Shown here piece by piece: positions 1 through 7,110 of a stretch of 26,470 bases of DNA; the stretch's first letter is position 1, and each line of letters starts with the position of its first letter. The notes beneath the pieces are model-generated. The model was not told the origin of the DNA. It saw nothing but the letters and a program-made list of their open reading frames with translations, and ran no database searches. The translations under genes were made by a program, and so were the position numbers. The stretch is from Lachnospiraceae bacterium (GTDB lineage: Bacteria; Bacillota_A; Clostridia; Lachnospirales; Lachnospiraceae). The DNA lies in contig JAQUUB010000056.1 in NCBI GenBank assembly GCA_028694115.1, positions 1 through 26,470 of the forward strand. The letters are read 5' to 3'.

Positions 1-1610
1 GTAATATTAATCACGTTACGAAATCCCCTGTTTTGCAGGGCTAAAACTGCGTTATAGCTTCTCTGACCAGTTCTGCAGTGTACATACACTGGTTTGTCTT
101 TTGGAATTACATCTAATCTTTCCCTAAGTTCACTTAATGGGATATTGATTGCTCCTTTGAGATGTCCTCGATTGTATTCGTAGCTTTCTCTGACATCAAT
201 AATGATTTGATCGCTTTCAACCAGTTCTCTTACTTTATCTACATTCACTTGTTTAAATTCACCATTTAAAAGATTGGATCCTACATATCCTGCATAATTT
301 ACAATATCCTTTGCTGTTGTAAATGGAGGTGCATAGCTCAATTCCAAATCCTTTAAATCTTCCACTGTTCCACCAAATTTAATGGCAGTCGCAATCACAT
401 CAATTCTTTTTGTAACATCACCTTTTCCAATTGCCTGGGCTCCCAAAATCTTTCCAGTTGGTACTTCAAAAAGCAGTTTAAAATGCATTGGAGCTGCATC
501 TGGCATAATTCCTACTTTATCAGACAGAATTACGCGTACAATTTCATATTTGATATTCATATTAAGAGATTTAATTAAGGACTCATTTAATCCGGTCGAT
601 GCACCATGATACTCAAATACTTTAATTGCAGAAGAACCAATATATCCTTTGTTTAAGGTATTCTTATGATGGATATGCTCAGCTACAGATCTTGCCTGCT
701 TTAAAGCAGGACCTGCTAATGATAATTTTGTCATAGTATGGGTTAATGCATGATAAACTTCGATTGCATCACCAACTGCATAGATATCTGGATCATTGGT
801 ACGATAATTTTTGTCTACTTTAATGGCACCTGTTTCTCCAATTTCAAGACCCGCTTCTTTTGCAAGATATGTTTCAGGTGATACACCAATTGCCATAACT
901 ACAGCCCCAGCATTCAATGACTTACCGGAAGCCAAGACAACCTTATCTTCTAGAAAACTTTCTACTTTATCGCCTAAGATGACATCTACCTTATGGTCTA
1001 TTAACACTTTATGAAATATTTGAACCATATCATAATCAAATGGCCTGAGAATCTGATTTGTTGCCTCGATCAGTGATATCTGGTATCCAGCTTTACTTAA
1101 GTTCTCAGCAACTTCAACTCCAACATATCCACCACCAATCACTGCGATATCCTTGCTATCCATTTGTTTTACAAATTGATTTAGCTTATCAATGTCAACA
1201 ACATTTCGTACTGTGAATACATTGACATGTTCAATACCCGGAAGCTTTGGTACAATTGGAGAAGCTCCTGGTGATAAGATCAATTTATCATAATTTTCGG
1301 TATACTCTTCTTTAGAATCGGTTTTCTTTACTTTAACAACTTTGTTTTCCCTGTCAATTGCTGTCACTTCGCTATTAACGCGGGCATCTATATGATATTG
1401 CTTAAAAAAAAGCTCTGGATTCATTAAAACCAAATCGTCTGCATCCTGAATCATACCACTCAAATGATAAGGAAGAGAACAGTTAGAAAATGACACATGT
1501 GGTCCTCTTTCAAACATAATAATTTCATCATCTTCGCTATTTCTTCTGAGTTTAGCTGCTGCAGATGCTCCACCTGCAACACCACCAATAATTACTATCT
1601 TTTGTCCCAT
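1..1610 (-). CDS. CoA-disulfide reductase / NADH oxidase-like flavoprotein with C-terminal rhodanese domain (partial, 3' end outside window)
   Basis: FAD- and NAD(P)H-dependent reductase of the CoA-disulfide / persulfide reductase family, fused to a rhodanese domain. The protein starts at ATG 1610 behind a strong AAGGAGG site and is open for about 536 codons to the window edge. Seen: N-terminal FAD dinucleotide fold (IIGGVAGGASAAAK, residues 7-20); the family redox cysteine in SFSNCSLPY (Cys44, equivalent to the single active cysteine of CoADR); a second NAD-binding GGGYVGVE; an FAD-contacting YAVGDA; and a C-terminal rhodanese domain with the loop HCRTGQRS just before the edge. Known for the family: reduction of CoA disulfide, CoA persulfide or polysulfide. 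Inference: a role in sulfane-sulfur or peroxide/oxygen defence. It is 24 bp downstream of a separate single-domain rhodanese, so both are probably co-transcribed. Some relatives carry further TusA- or DsrE-like domains; whether this one does cannot be seen. Confidence 0.88.
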   Translation of the reverse strand, partial: MGQKIVIIGGVAGGASAAAKLRRNSEDDEIIMFERGPHVSFSNCSLPYHLSGMIQDADDLVLMNPELFFKQYHIDARVNSEVTAIDRENKVVKVKKTDSKEEYTENYDKLILSPGASPIVPKLPGIEHVNVFTVRNVVDIDKLNQFVKQMDSKDIAVIGGGYVGVEVAENLSKAGYQISLIEATNQILRPFDYDMVQIFHKVLIDHKVDVILGDKVESFLEDKVVLASGKSLNAGAVVMAIGVSPETYLAKEAGLEIGETGAIKVDKNYRTNDPDIYAVGDAIEVYHALTHTMTKLSLAGPALKQARSVAEHIHHKNTLNKGYIGSSAIKVFEYHGASTGLNESLIKSLNMNIKYEIVRVILSDKVGIMPDAAPMHFKLLFEVPTGKILGAQAIGKGDVTKRIDVIATAIKFGGTVEDLKDLELSYAPPFTTAKDIVNYAGYVGSNLLNGEFKQVNVDKVRELVESDQIIIDVRESYEYNRGHLKGAINIPLSELRERLDVIPKDKPVYVHCRTGQRSYNAVLALQNRGFRNVINI

Positions 1611-1633
1611 AAAATTGCCTCCTTCATTTGAAA

Positions 1634-1954
1634 TTATTTTCTCTTTGATCCGACATAAGAGCCCATACCACCGGCAACATTGATTACACTAAATCCTTGC
1701 TTTGTAAGTGTTCTGCATGCATTTCCACTTCTTCCACCTGACTGGCACATGATATAGTATGTCTTATCTTTTATCAAATATTTCTCAGGACTTGATAATA
1801 GATTTCCCATAGGAATATTTTTGGCAGTCTTTATACTACCGCCTTGGTATTCATACGGTTCTCTTATATCAATTAATTCCACCTTACCAATCAGGTTGTC
1901 CATATCATTTACGTGAATTACTTTACTATCATCTCTCTTTAAAAAATCAAACAT
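1634..1954 (-). CDS. Single-domain rhodanese-like protein
   Basis: A 106-aa stand-alone rhodanese (sulfurtransferase) domain. Seen: the active-site loop CQSGGRS with the persulfide-accepting cysteine, the structural DIREPYEY motif near residues 29-36, and GG(M)GSY near the C terminus as in single-domain rhodaneses. The start at ATG 1954 is set by an excellent AGGAGG site (about 1961-1966). No signal peptide, so probably cytoplasmic. It lies directly upstream of a CoADR-like flavoprotein with its own rhodanese domain, which suggests transfer of sulfane sulfur between the two; that partnership is inference. The physiological donor and acceptor cannot be told from sequence. Confidence 0.9.
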   Translation of the reverse strand: MFDFLKRDDSKVIHVNDMDNLIGKVELIDIREPYEYQGGSIKTAKNIPMGNLLSSPEKYLIKDKTYYIMCQSGGRSGNACRTLTKQGFSVINVAGGMGSYVGSKRK

Positions 1955-2020
1955 TTTATCTTCCTCCTAGGTTTTTGCTTTTTTGTTTTTAGTTAAATTT
2001 TTATCTTACCTTTAATACAA

Positions 2021-2061
2021 ATTATAATGAAATTTCTATTATTATCTGTGACCATATCACA
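2021..2061 (-). promoter_or_regulatory. Probable promoter with CRP/FNR-like palindrome upstream of the rhodanese operon
   Basis: On the minus strand a perfect TATAAT sits at 2026-2021, with no good -35 at the usual distance. Instead an inverted repeat TGTGA-N5-TCACA occupies 2047-2061, centred near 2054, about 40 bp upstream of the expected transcription start. That placement is typical of class II activator sites of the CRP/FNR family, but the spacer is 5 rather than the usual 6 bases. No regulator gene is in the window. The -10 box is fairly secure; the operator is a suggestion. Confidence 0.4.
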
Positions 2062-2082
2062 TAGTATTTATACACAATAAAA

Positions 2083-2118
2083 AAACCTTCTCGCTGATAT
2101 TACATAGCTTGAAGGTTT
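2083..2118 (-). terminator. Intrinsic terminator downstream of the cytidylate-kinase-like gene
   Basis: Minus-strand hairpin with arms AAACCTTC and GAAGGTTT (8 bp), inner GCT/AGC pairing, and a following T tract (AAGGTTTTTTTATTG). It lies about 120 bp after the stop codon of the kinase-like gene and before the rhodanese promoter, so it separates these two transcription units. Confidence 0.65.
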
Positions 2119-2153
2119 GATAATCTACAAATAGTTTTCTATTTTTCCCATAC

Positions 2154-2216
2154 TTACTTATTTCTTCCAATCTTCTGAGGTGGAACCTTTATCATTTTCT
2201 CTAAATTCGAATACAT
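2154..2216 (-). CDS. Possible 20-aa small ORF
   Basis: A short ORF, MYSNLEKMIKVPPQKIGRNK, lies between the stop of the cytidylate-kinase-like gene (21 bp away) and the terminator at 2083-2118, so it would be on the same transcript. An AAAAGG sequence abuts the ATG, which is too close to be a normal ribosome binding site. The peptide is basic and unlike low-complexity noise, but nothing else supports translation. It may equally be random or a remnant. Confidence 0.15.
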   Translation of the reverse strand: MYSNLEKMIKVPPQKIGRNK

Positions 2217-2236
2217 CCTTTTATTATCTATTCTTA

Positions 2237-2863
2237 TTAACTTTCTTTCTTTTCAAAATCCTCAATAAACTGCTTTAATAATTGTACGGTTCCGTCAATT
2301 CCAAGGATGCCAGAATCAATCGTCAGGTCATAGGTGTCTGAATGGGACCATTTCTTAGAAGAATAATAATTGTAATAGCTGGAACGCTGTTTATCTTTTT
2401 TAATAATCATATCCTTCGCTTTTTCTGGAGTTAATTGATACTTTTCTGCAATCCGTTTCACTCTCGTTTCCATTTCTCCATGAATGAAAATATTAATACA
2501 ATTTGAATAATTTGCTAATGCATAATCAGCACATCTTCCTACGATAATGCATGGACCCTCATCAGCAAGCTTTTTAATCGTATCAAACTGTGCAAGGAAT
2601 ACTTTATGACTCACAGGCATATCTACATACGTTGATGAATTATATCCAAAGGAATAAGTATCCATAACTAAATTATAAAGGAAACTACTCGTAGGCTTTT
2701 CATCATGATTTTCAAATACCTCTTTACATAATCCGCTCTCTTTTGCTGCTCTGGCTAATAATTCTTTATCATAACATTTAATTCCTAATTGCTCTGCTAA
2801 TTTTTCACCGATTTCTCTTCCTGCACTACCAAATTGACGTCCAATGGTTATTACTGTTTTCAT
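2237..2863 (-). CDS. Cytidylate kinase-like family protein
   Basis: P-loop nucleoside monophosphate kinase-like protein of about 208 aa, of the Firmicutes 'cytidylate kinase-like' family (Cytidylate_kin2 type), distinct from classical Cmk. Seen: the N-terminal phosphate-binding loop TIGRQFGSAGREIG, then CYDKELL, the central IIVGRCADY strand and a C-terminal YDLTIDSG strand. I place the start at ATG 2863 (MKTVITIG) because AAAGGGG at 2874-2880 lies 10 bases upstream; an in-frame GTG at 2872 sits on top of that site and is unlikely. Substrate is not established for this family; it should not be assumed to be CMP. It has its own promoter (2892-2920) and terminator (2083-2118), so it seems to be a single-gene unit. 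Confidence 0.75.
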   Translation of the reverse strand: MKTVITIGRQFGSAGREIGEKLAEQLGIKCYDKELLARAAKESGLCKEVFENHDEKPTSSFLYNLVMDTYSFGYNSSTYVDMPVSHKVFLAQFDTIKKLADEGPCIIVGRCADYALANYSNCINIFIHGEMETRVKRIAEKYQLTPEKAKDMIIKKDKQRSSYYNYYSSKKWSHSDTYDLTIDSGILGIDGTVQLLKQFIEDFEKKES

Positions 2864-2891
2864 ATAAGCCACACCCCTTTCGTATACTAAT

Positions 2892-2920
2892 ATTATACAG
2901 TAAAATGGAATTTTTTTCTA
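2892..2920 (-). promoter_or_regulatory. Probable sigma-A promoter of the cytidylate-kinase-like gene
   Basis: Minus strand: -10 TATAAT at 2897-2892, 17-bp spacer, and -35-like TAGAAA at 2920-2915, which overlaps the stop codon of sdaAA. The predicted start lies just before the AAAGGGG ribosome site of the downstream gene, giving a very short leader. Confidence 0.5.
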
Positions 2921-3790
2921 CTCGTTCTCTAAAGATAATTTTATTTCCAGCCCCTTTTCTGTAGCAGCCAAACCGCCTGTTCCAGTTTCTTTTAAGGAAG
3001 GATGCATTTTATCTCCGATATCCTTCATCGCATCAATAATCTGATCAATTGGAATTGCAGTTTCCATTCCTGCTAAAGCCATATCTGCACAGAGATATGC
3101 ATTTGCAGCTCCTAGTGCATTTCGATTGATGCAAGGAATTTCAACAAGTCCTGCTACGGGATCACAGGCAAGCCCTAGTAAATTCTGCAATGCAATTCCA
3201 GCAGCATGTAATACCATCTCTTTGCTGCCTCCTTTGATAAATACTAATGCACCAGCGGCCATTGAACTCGCAGTTCCTATTTCTGCCTGACATCCCCCCT
3301 GAGCTCCGGAGATACTTGCTCTTGAGGCAATCACCTGACCAATTCCAGAGGCAACATAGAGAGCATCTATAATTTGTTCCTGTGTTGCTTTTTTCTCCTG
3401 AAACATTGGAATTAAGACCGCAGGTAACACACCACAGGAGCCACCTGTAGGAGCTGCAACAATTCTTTGCATACACGCATTGGATTCACCCATCTGAGTG
3501 GCTACTTTCATTACCTTCCCTAAAAATTCACCACTTAATGGAGTACCCTCCTTCATGTAATTTTCTAATTTTTGTCCGTCGCCGCCTGCCAGTCCACTCG
3601 TCGACCGTAGTTTTCCATTATAGGTAGCATGAGCAAACAGCATCGCATCAAAAAGAGCGGTCATTTGTTTGATAGAATCTTCTCTTGTCATACCTGTTTC
3701 TTTACAATCATTTTCTAATACAACCGTCTTAAAATCCTGGTTTTTCTGATTACAGACTTCTAATAGATCTGCTAACGATTTAAATGCCAT
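2918..3790 (-). CDS. sdaAA: L-serine ammonia-lyase, iron-sulfur-dependent, alpha subunit
   Basis: Catalytic subunit of the two-subunit, oxygen-sensitive [4Fe-4S] L-serine dehydratase, converting L-serine to pyruvate and ammonia. Seen: the family motif APTGGSCGVLPAVL with a cluster-type cysteine, ASISGAQGGCQAEIG, CDPVAGLVEIPC with further cysteines, and the C-terminal GTGGLAATEKG. The likely start is ATG 3790 (MAFKSLADLLEVC), which gives about 290 aa. Upstream in-frame starts at 3802 and 3838 fall inside a hairpin repeat, so their codons are probably not protein-coding. The reading frame follows sdaAB, 200 bp upstream, in the usual Clostridia order; the intervening DNA is the structured repeat described separately. 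Well assigned; only the start is uncertain. Confidence 0.92.
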   Translation of the reverse strand: MAFKSLADLLEVCNQKNQDFKTVVLENDCKETGMTREDSIKQMTALFDAMLFAHATYNGKLRSTSGLAGGDGQKLENYMKEGTPLSGEFLGKVMKVATQMGESNACMQRIVAAPTGGSCGVLPAVLIPMFQEKKATQEQIIDALYVASGIGQVIASRASISGAQGGCQAEIGTASSMAAGALVFIKGGSKEMVLHAAGIALQNLLGLACDPVAGLVEIPCINRNALGAANAYLCADMALAGMETAIPIDQIIDAMKDIGDKMHPSLKETGTGGLAATEKGLEIKLSLENE

Positions 3791-3804
3791 TTTTATACCC
3801 ATCT

Positions 3805-4003
3805 GCATGCTTCGAGCATGCAAAATTATGCTTCGCATAATTATTAATCAATAGTTGAACACGTATTTTATTCAACCTTCCAGACGTGCCGCTATAAGCG
3901 GCACAAATAATCAGTGAGAAGAAGGCGCTTGCGGCTTCTTCCTGTGTGAGATTTAGTGATTCTTAGGAGCAGTATTTTCGTGACTTAGAATCACTTCTCA
4001 CAC
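3805..4003 (-). repeat. Modular multi-hairpin repeat, copy A (between sdaAB and sdaAA)
   Basis: A chain of six hairpins: (1) 3944-4003, outer arms GTGTGAGA/TCTCACAC and inner arms GTGATTCT/AGAATCAC; (2) 3918-3941, 10-bp arms with one mismatch and a 4-base loop; (3) 3886-3904, GTGCCGCT/AGCGGCAC; (4) 3854-3876, GTTGAA/TTCAAC; (5) 3825-3841, ATTATGC/GCATAAT; (6) 3805-3821, GCATGC/GCATGC. The box ACAAATAATYARTGA sits between hairpins 2 and 3. Hairpins 1, 2, 3 and 6 and the box match copy B near the right edge in the same order and orientation, but several stem sequences differ in a base-pair-preserving way. Hairpin 1 overlaps the last codons and stop of sdaAB. There is no run of T after any stem, so it does not look like a simple terminator. 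Confidence 0.75.
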
Positions 4004-4662
4004 TTTCTTCCATCAATATAAGTAACTTTAATTACTCCTTCTAGATGTTCCAGCCACTTGATAGAATCTTCTGGTACGGTTTGATCCAGTTCAAGCACCA
4101 TAACTGCATAGCCACCTCGTTTATCACGATAAAGCTGCATGGTTGCAATGTTGATTGACTTGTGAGAAAGCATGGAGGTTACTTCCGCTACATGTCCAGG
4201 CTGATCCATATTATGGATAATTAGTGTTGGCTTATCTCCAGAAAAGTTAACCGTAATTCCGTCAATCTTATTGATGATAATCTGACCTCCACCAATGGAG
4301 GACGCCTGAATTTCAAGTTCTCGTCCACTAGCCCCTGTTAAATTCATTAGTACACTATTCGGATGTGCATTGTTTAGAGAAACGGTATGGAATTCAAAGG
4401 ATAATCCCTGTTCTTTGGCAAGTTCAAAGCTTTTGGGGATACGAATATCCTGAGGCTCCATATTTAATAAACCTGCGATTATCGCCTGCTGAGTTCCATG
4501 ACCATATCCAGTGGTAGCAAAGGATCCAAATAAGCCAATCTCCGCCGTTTTGGGATTATCCTTTAATAATTGTCTTGCCATTAATCCAATTCGGACAGCA
4601 CCTGCTGTATGCGAGCTTGATGGTCCTACCATAATTGGTCCCATGATATCAAATATGTTCAT
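3991..4662 (-). CDS. sdaAB: L-serine ammonia-lyase, iron-sulfur-dependent, beta subunit
   Basis: Beta subunit of the [4Fe-4S] L-serine dehydratase. Seen: N-terminal NIFDIMGPIMVGPSSSHTAG (serine-dehydratase beta domain), SFATTGYGHGT, and a C-terminal ACT domain starting near HNMDQPGHVAEVTSML (roughly residues 145-220 of about 223), which in this family senses serine. I place the start at ATG 4662; a GTG at 4689 would add nine residues but overlaps the AAAGG ribosome site. The last codons (C-E-K-stop) lie inside hairpin 1 of the repeat, so the natural C terminus was probably replaced when the repeat arrived. Transcribed with sdaAA; the product pyruvate fits with the CstA-family gene upstream. 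Confidence 0.93.
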   Translation of the reverse strand: MNIFDIMGPIMVGPSSSHTAGAVRIGLMARQLLKDNPKTAEIGLFGSFATTGYGHGTQQAIIAGLLNMEPQDIRIPKSFELAKEQGLSFEFHTVSLNNAHPNSVLMNLTGASGRELEIQASSIGGGQIIINKIDGITVNFSGDKPTLIIHNMDQPGHVAEVTSMLSHKSINIATMQLYRDKRGGYAVMVLELDQTVPEDSIKWLEHLEGVIKVTYIDGRKCEK

Positions 4663-4699
4663 ATACGATTCTTGCCTTTCTAAATCCACTTACATTTAA

Positions 4700-4717
4700 A
4701 ACGATTTGTGAATCGTT
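4700..4717. promoter_or_regulatory. Inverted repeat upstream of sdaAB
   Basis: Perfect 7-bp inverted repeat AACGATT-N4-AATCGTT, about 40 bp before the sdaAB start and between it and the cstA terminator. It could be an operator for the serine dehydratase operon, or a small leader hairpin (on the minus strand it is followed by TTTT). I could not find a convincing -35/-10 pair around it. Confidence 0.3.
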
Positions 4718-4731
4718 ACAGTTTACAAGCA

Positions 4732-4773
4732 AAAAAGGTCCTTGCTAACGCTTTTGTTAGCTAAGACCTTTTT
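4732..4773 (-). terminator. Strong intrinsic terminator downstream of cstA
   Basis: Hairpin with 18-base arms, 16 of 18 paired, and a 6-base loop, running from AAAAAGGTC to GACCTTTTT. It lies 38 bp after the cstA stop. Because A and T runs flank both sides it could work in either direction, but all neighbours are on the minus strand, so its job is to end cstA transcription before sdaAB. Confidence 0.8.
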
Positions 4774-4811
4774 AGTATTCCAAATAAATATGTAATTATG
4801 AAATGAATTAT

Positions 4812-6485
4812 TTATGCTTTTTTTGCTTTGTTTTCTTTTTCTACCTGAATTAGTACTTTGCCACCTTCAATAACAAGAATAACAGCTAAGATTACAACAG
4901 GTATAATAATTACACACTGTAAGCCTTCTTTCAGAATCGCTCCTGTACCATCTAATAAAGCGGTAACATTTGCTTTAAATGTAAGAACTAATGAGCTAAG
5001 TGTAGCAGCAAGCATGAAAATCATAGGGAAATAAAGCATTTTATTATTTTTCCCTTTTCTAGCCAGGTATACGGATAATGCAAGGAATGCAGGAACAGAT
5101 ACTAACTGGTTACAAGCACCAAATAATGGCCAGATTTTTGCATATCCAGCTAAACAAAGTAATAAGCCAAATGCAGCGGTAATCAAGGTTGCAAGATACA
5201 TATTGCTAAGAACATTTTTCTTCTCATCTTTTCCAGCAAATAATTCCTGGAACATGAAACGTCCAAGTCTTGTTGCTGTATCAAGTGATGTCAAACAGAA
5301 AGCAGATACTGCTAACGCAATAATGGTATAAGTTGCTGTTACTGCTGTCTCACCAAATCCCATGGTTGCAAAGAAGTTACTGATTGCTGTTGCAAATACA
5401 ACGGTAGGGGAAGCCATTCCTTCAGGAATTGAACCATTCGTTGATACAACACCAATTGCAATTAATGAGATAACTGCTAATACACATTCGATTAACATAG
5501 AACCATAACCAATTGCTAATGCATCCTTTTCATTGTCAAGCTGTTTTGAAGTTGTTCCAGAACCAATTAATGAATGGAATCCAGAAACTGCACCACATGC
5601 TACAGTAATGAAAAGAATTGGGAACATGAATTTTCCACCAACATTAAATCCTATAAATGCTGGAGTTGTAATGGCTGGATTTGCACCAATAATACCAATA
5701 ACAGCAGCACCAATCATAAAATAAAGCAAGAAACTACTTAAGTAATCTCTAGGCTGTAATAAAATCCAGACAGGAGTTACGGATGCAATGCAAATATAAA
5801 CGAATACAAATGCAATCCAGAATGTTTTTGGTAAGTTAATAGGAAAAGCTAAACCAAATGCAACACACCCAGCAAGTACTACGATTCCAACTATTGTAGA
5901 AACAAGAATCGGAGCATTTTTTCTATATACAAAGAAACCAAAAACGATAGCTACCGGAATGAAAAGAATGGAAGCTGTAGCAACCGAACCATTTGCTGTA
6001 CTCACACTGGCATCTGCTATTGTAAAGGAGTTTGCAACTATATCTGCAAATGCAGCTACAACTAAAACTAAAACAAGCCAAGCAAATACGGTAAATAACA
6101 CTTTACATTTGTGTCCAATATTTTCTTCGATAACTTCACCAAGTGATCTGCCTTTGTGACGAATAGAAACAAAGATTGAACCAAAGTCCTGAACTGCTCC
6201 GAAGAAAATACCTCCGATTACAATCCATAAAAATACAGGAATCCATCCGAAAAAAGCTGCCTGAATTGGACCATTAATAGGGCCCGCACCAGCGATAGAT
6301 GAAAAATGATGTCCTAATAGAACTGGTGTCTTTGCAGGACAGTAATCCACACCGTCTGCCATTTCATGAGATGGTGTTGTTCTTGCAGGGTCAATTCCCC
6401 ACTGTTTAGCTAACCATTTACCATAAGTAAAATAAGCCGCTACAAAAATAACGATTGATAATAAAATTAATACTATTGCACTCAC
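4812..6485 (-). CDS. cstA: CstA-family carbon starvation / pyruvate transporter
   Basis: Integral membrane transporter of the CstA family. Seen: 557 aa with well over ten hydrophobic segments, the family signature GHHFSSIAGAGPI (residues 58-70), followed by GPIQAAFFGWIPVFLWI and the conserved acidic/basic loop VQDFGSIFVSIRHKGRSLGEVI. It starts at GTG 6485 behind an excellent AGGAGG site 8 bases away. It is shorter than E. coli CstA and BtsT, which have about 700 residues. Known: E. coli CstA and BtsT take up pyruvate, and CstA was first linked to peptide uptake. Inference: pyruvate, or peptide, uptake here, consistent with the serine-to-pyruvate enzyme next door. The gene is a separate unit ending at the terminator at 4732-4773. 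Confidence 0.88.
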   Translation of the reverse strand: MSAIVLILLSIVIFVAAYFTYGKWLAKQWGIDPARTTPSHEMADGVDYCPAKTPVLLGHHFSSIAGAGPINGPIQAAFFGWIPVFLWIVIGGIFFGAVQDFGSIFVSIRHKGRSLGEVIEENIGHKCKVLFTVFAWLVLVLVVAAFADIVANSFTIADASVSTANGSVATASILFIPVAIVFGFFVYRKNAPILVSTIVGIVVLAGCVAFGLAFPINLPKTFWIAFVFVYICIASVTPVWILLQPRDYLSSFLLYFMIGAAVIGIIGANPAITTPAFIGFNVGGKFMFPILFITVACGAVSGFHSLIGSGTTSKQLDNEKDALAIGYGSMLIECVLAVISLIAIGVVSTNGSIPEGMASPTVVFATAISNFFATMGFGETAVTATYTIIALAVSAFCLTSLDTATRLGRFMFQELFAGKDEKKNVLSNMYLATLITAAFGLLLCLAGYAKIWPLFGACNQLVSVPAFLALSVYLARKGKNNKMLYFPMIFMLAATLSSLVLTFKANVTALLDGTGAILKEGLQCVIIIPVVILAVILVIEGGKVLIQVEKENKAKKA

Positions 6486-6532
6486 ACTTAATCCCTCCTA
6501 ATTATTTAGTTTTTTTTTGGTGTGCTTGTGAC

Positions 6533-6579
6533 CTTATATAAACGGAATACCTATTGTCCCATACGTTTCCGAATATAAG
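6533..6579 (-). promoter_or_regulatory. Imperfect hairpin in the cstA upstream region
   Basis: Inverted repeat with arms CTTATAT...ATATAAG (7 bp) and, inside it, CGGAA...TTCCG (5 bp), around a loop of about 19 bases. It lies 48 bp before the cstA start codon and has no T run after it on the minus strand, so it is not a standard terminator for the gene at 6583. It may be a leader structure or operator of cstA. Confidence 0.3.
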
Positions 6580-6582
6580 CGT

Positions 6583-7110
6583 TTAATTTTTTGAAAAAAC
6601 ATTGCTATATAGTTTCTTCAACTTACGGCCTTGATAATTGTGATAAATTTTATTGTTTTTTAAATCCACCACCAGAAATCTTCCCTGGCTGTATCCTCGT
6701 ATATTTAATTGATAGCCTTTTTCGAATTTTAATTTATGTATCTGTTTTTGCATTTCTCGCGAAACATCATGATTGCATAGATATACAAAAGTCAAATAAC
6801 TATACATATGATTTTGTTCTGGAAGCTTTTCTCCTTTTCGAACCAAAACTGGTTCCATATAAGTTTCCATTATATTTTTAGCTTTTTCTATCTCAACCAT
6901 AGAAATACTGTCTATTTCCTTAACAAGTAAATGTTCATAGCTATCTGCCTTCCACATATTCATGTCGCGTACTAAGACATACTTTTCTATATGAGAAAAG
7001 AAGTACCCATATGCAAGGTACTCCTCTCCTTTGATTTCATATGGTCTAGTCAAATCAAAAGTACCTGCATAATATTTCAATAGTTTGTCTAGGTAGTCCA
7101 TACCAATCAT
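6583..7110 (-). CDS. Conserved-looking protein of unknown function (175 aa)
   Basis: I do not recognise this protein. It is a soluble-looking 175-aa protein without a signal peptide or membrane segment, rich in Tyr, Lys and Glu. The N-terminal half (MDYLDKLLKYYAGTFDLTRPYEI) looks helical. The C-terminal part (FLVVDLKNNKIYHNYQGRKLKKLY) is strongly basic with a beta-like stretch. The start at ATG 7110 is backed by AAAGGGG at a good distance. It has its own likely promoter (7220-7248) and stands between the RluD-type synthase and cstA, so context gives no function. No cysteine cluster or nucleotide-binding motif is visible. Confidence 0.75.
   Translation of the reverse strand: MIGMDYLDKLLKYYAGTFDLTRPYEIKGEEYLAYGYFFSHIEKYVLVRDMNMWKADSYEHLLVKEIDSISMVEIEKAKNIMETYMEPVLVRKGEKLPEQNHMYSYLTFVYLCNHDVSREMQKQIHKLKFEKGYQLNIRGYSQGRFLVVDLKNNKIYHNYQGRKLKKLYSNVFSKN

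Noticed and set aside
2047..2061. Rex-type redox operator
   Set aside because: The core TGTGA/TCACA resembles a Rex site, but the flanking TTG/CAA bases and the 6-base spacer are missing; CRP/FNR-like is a slightly better, still weak, reading.
3162..3476. Minus-strand frame of 104 codons inside sdaAA
   Set aside because: Out-of-frame shadow rich in Cys, Trp and Arg; sdaAA with its FeS motifs occupies the same strand in another frame.
3805..4003. CRISPR array or classical intrinsic terminator as explanation of the hairpin region
   Set aside because: There are no regular spacers or identical direct repeats, and no T run after the stems; the units are different hairpins in a fixed order.
6591..6881. 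Plus-strand frame of 96 codons over the 175-aa gene
   Set aside because: No ribosome site; the minus-strand gene has a good ribosome site and promoter, and all neighbours are on the minus strand.
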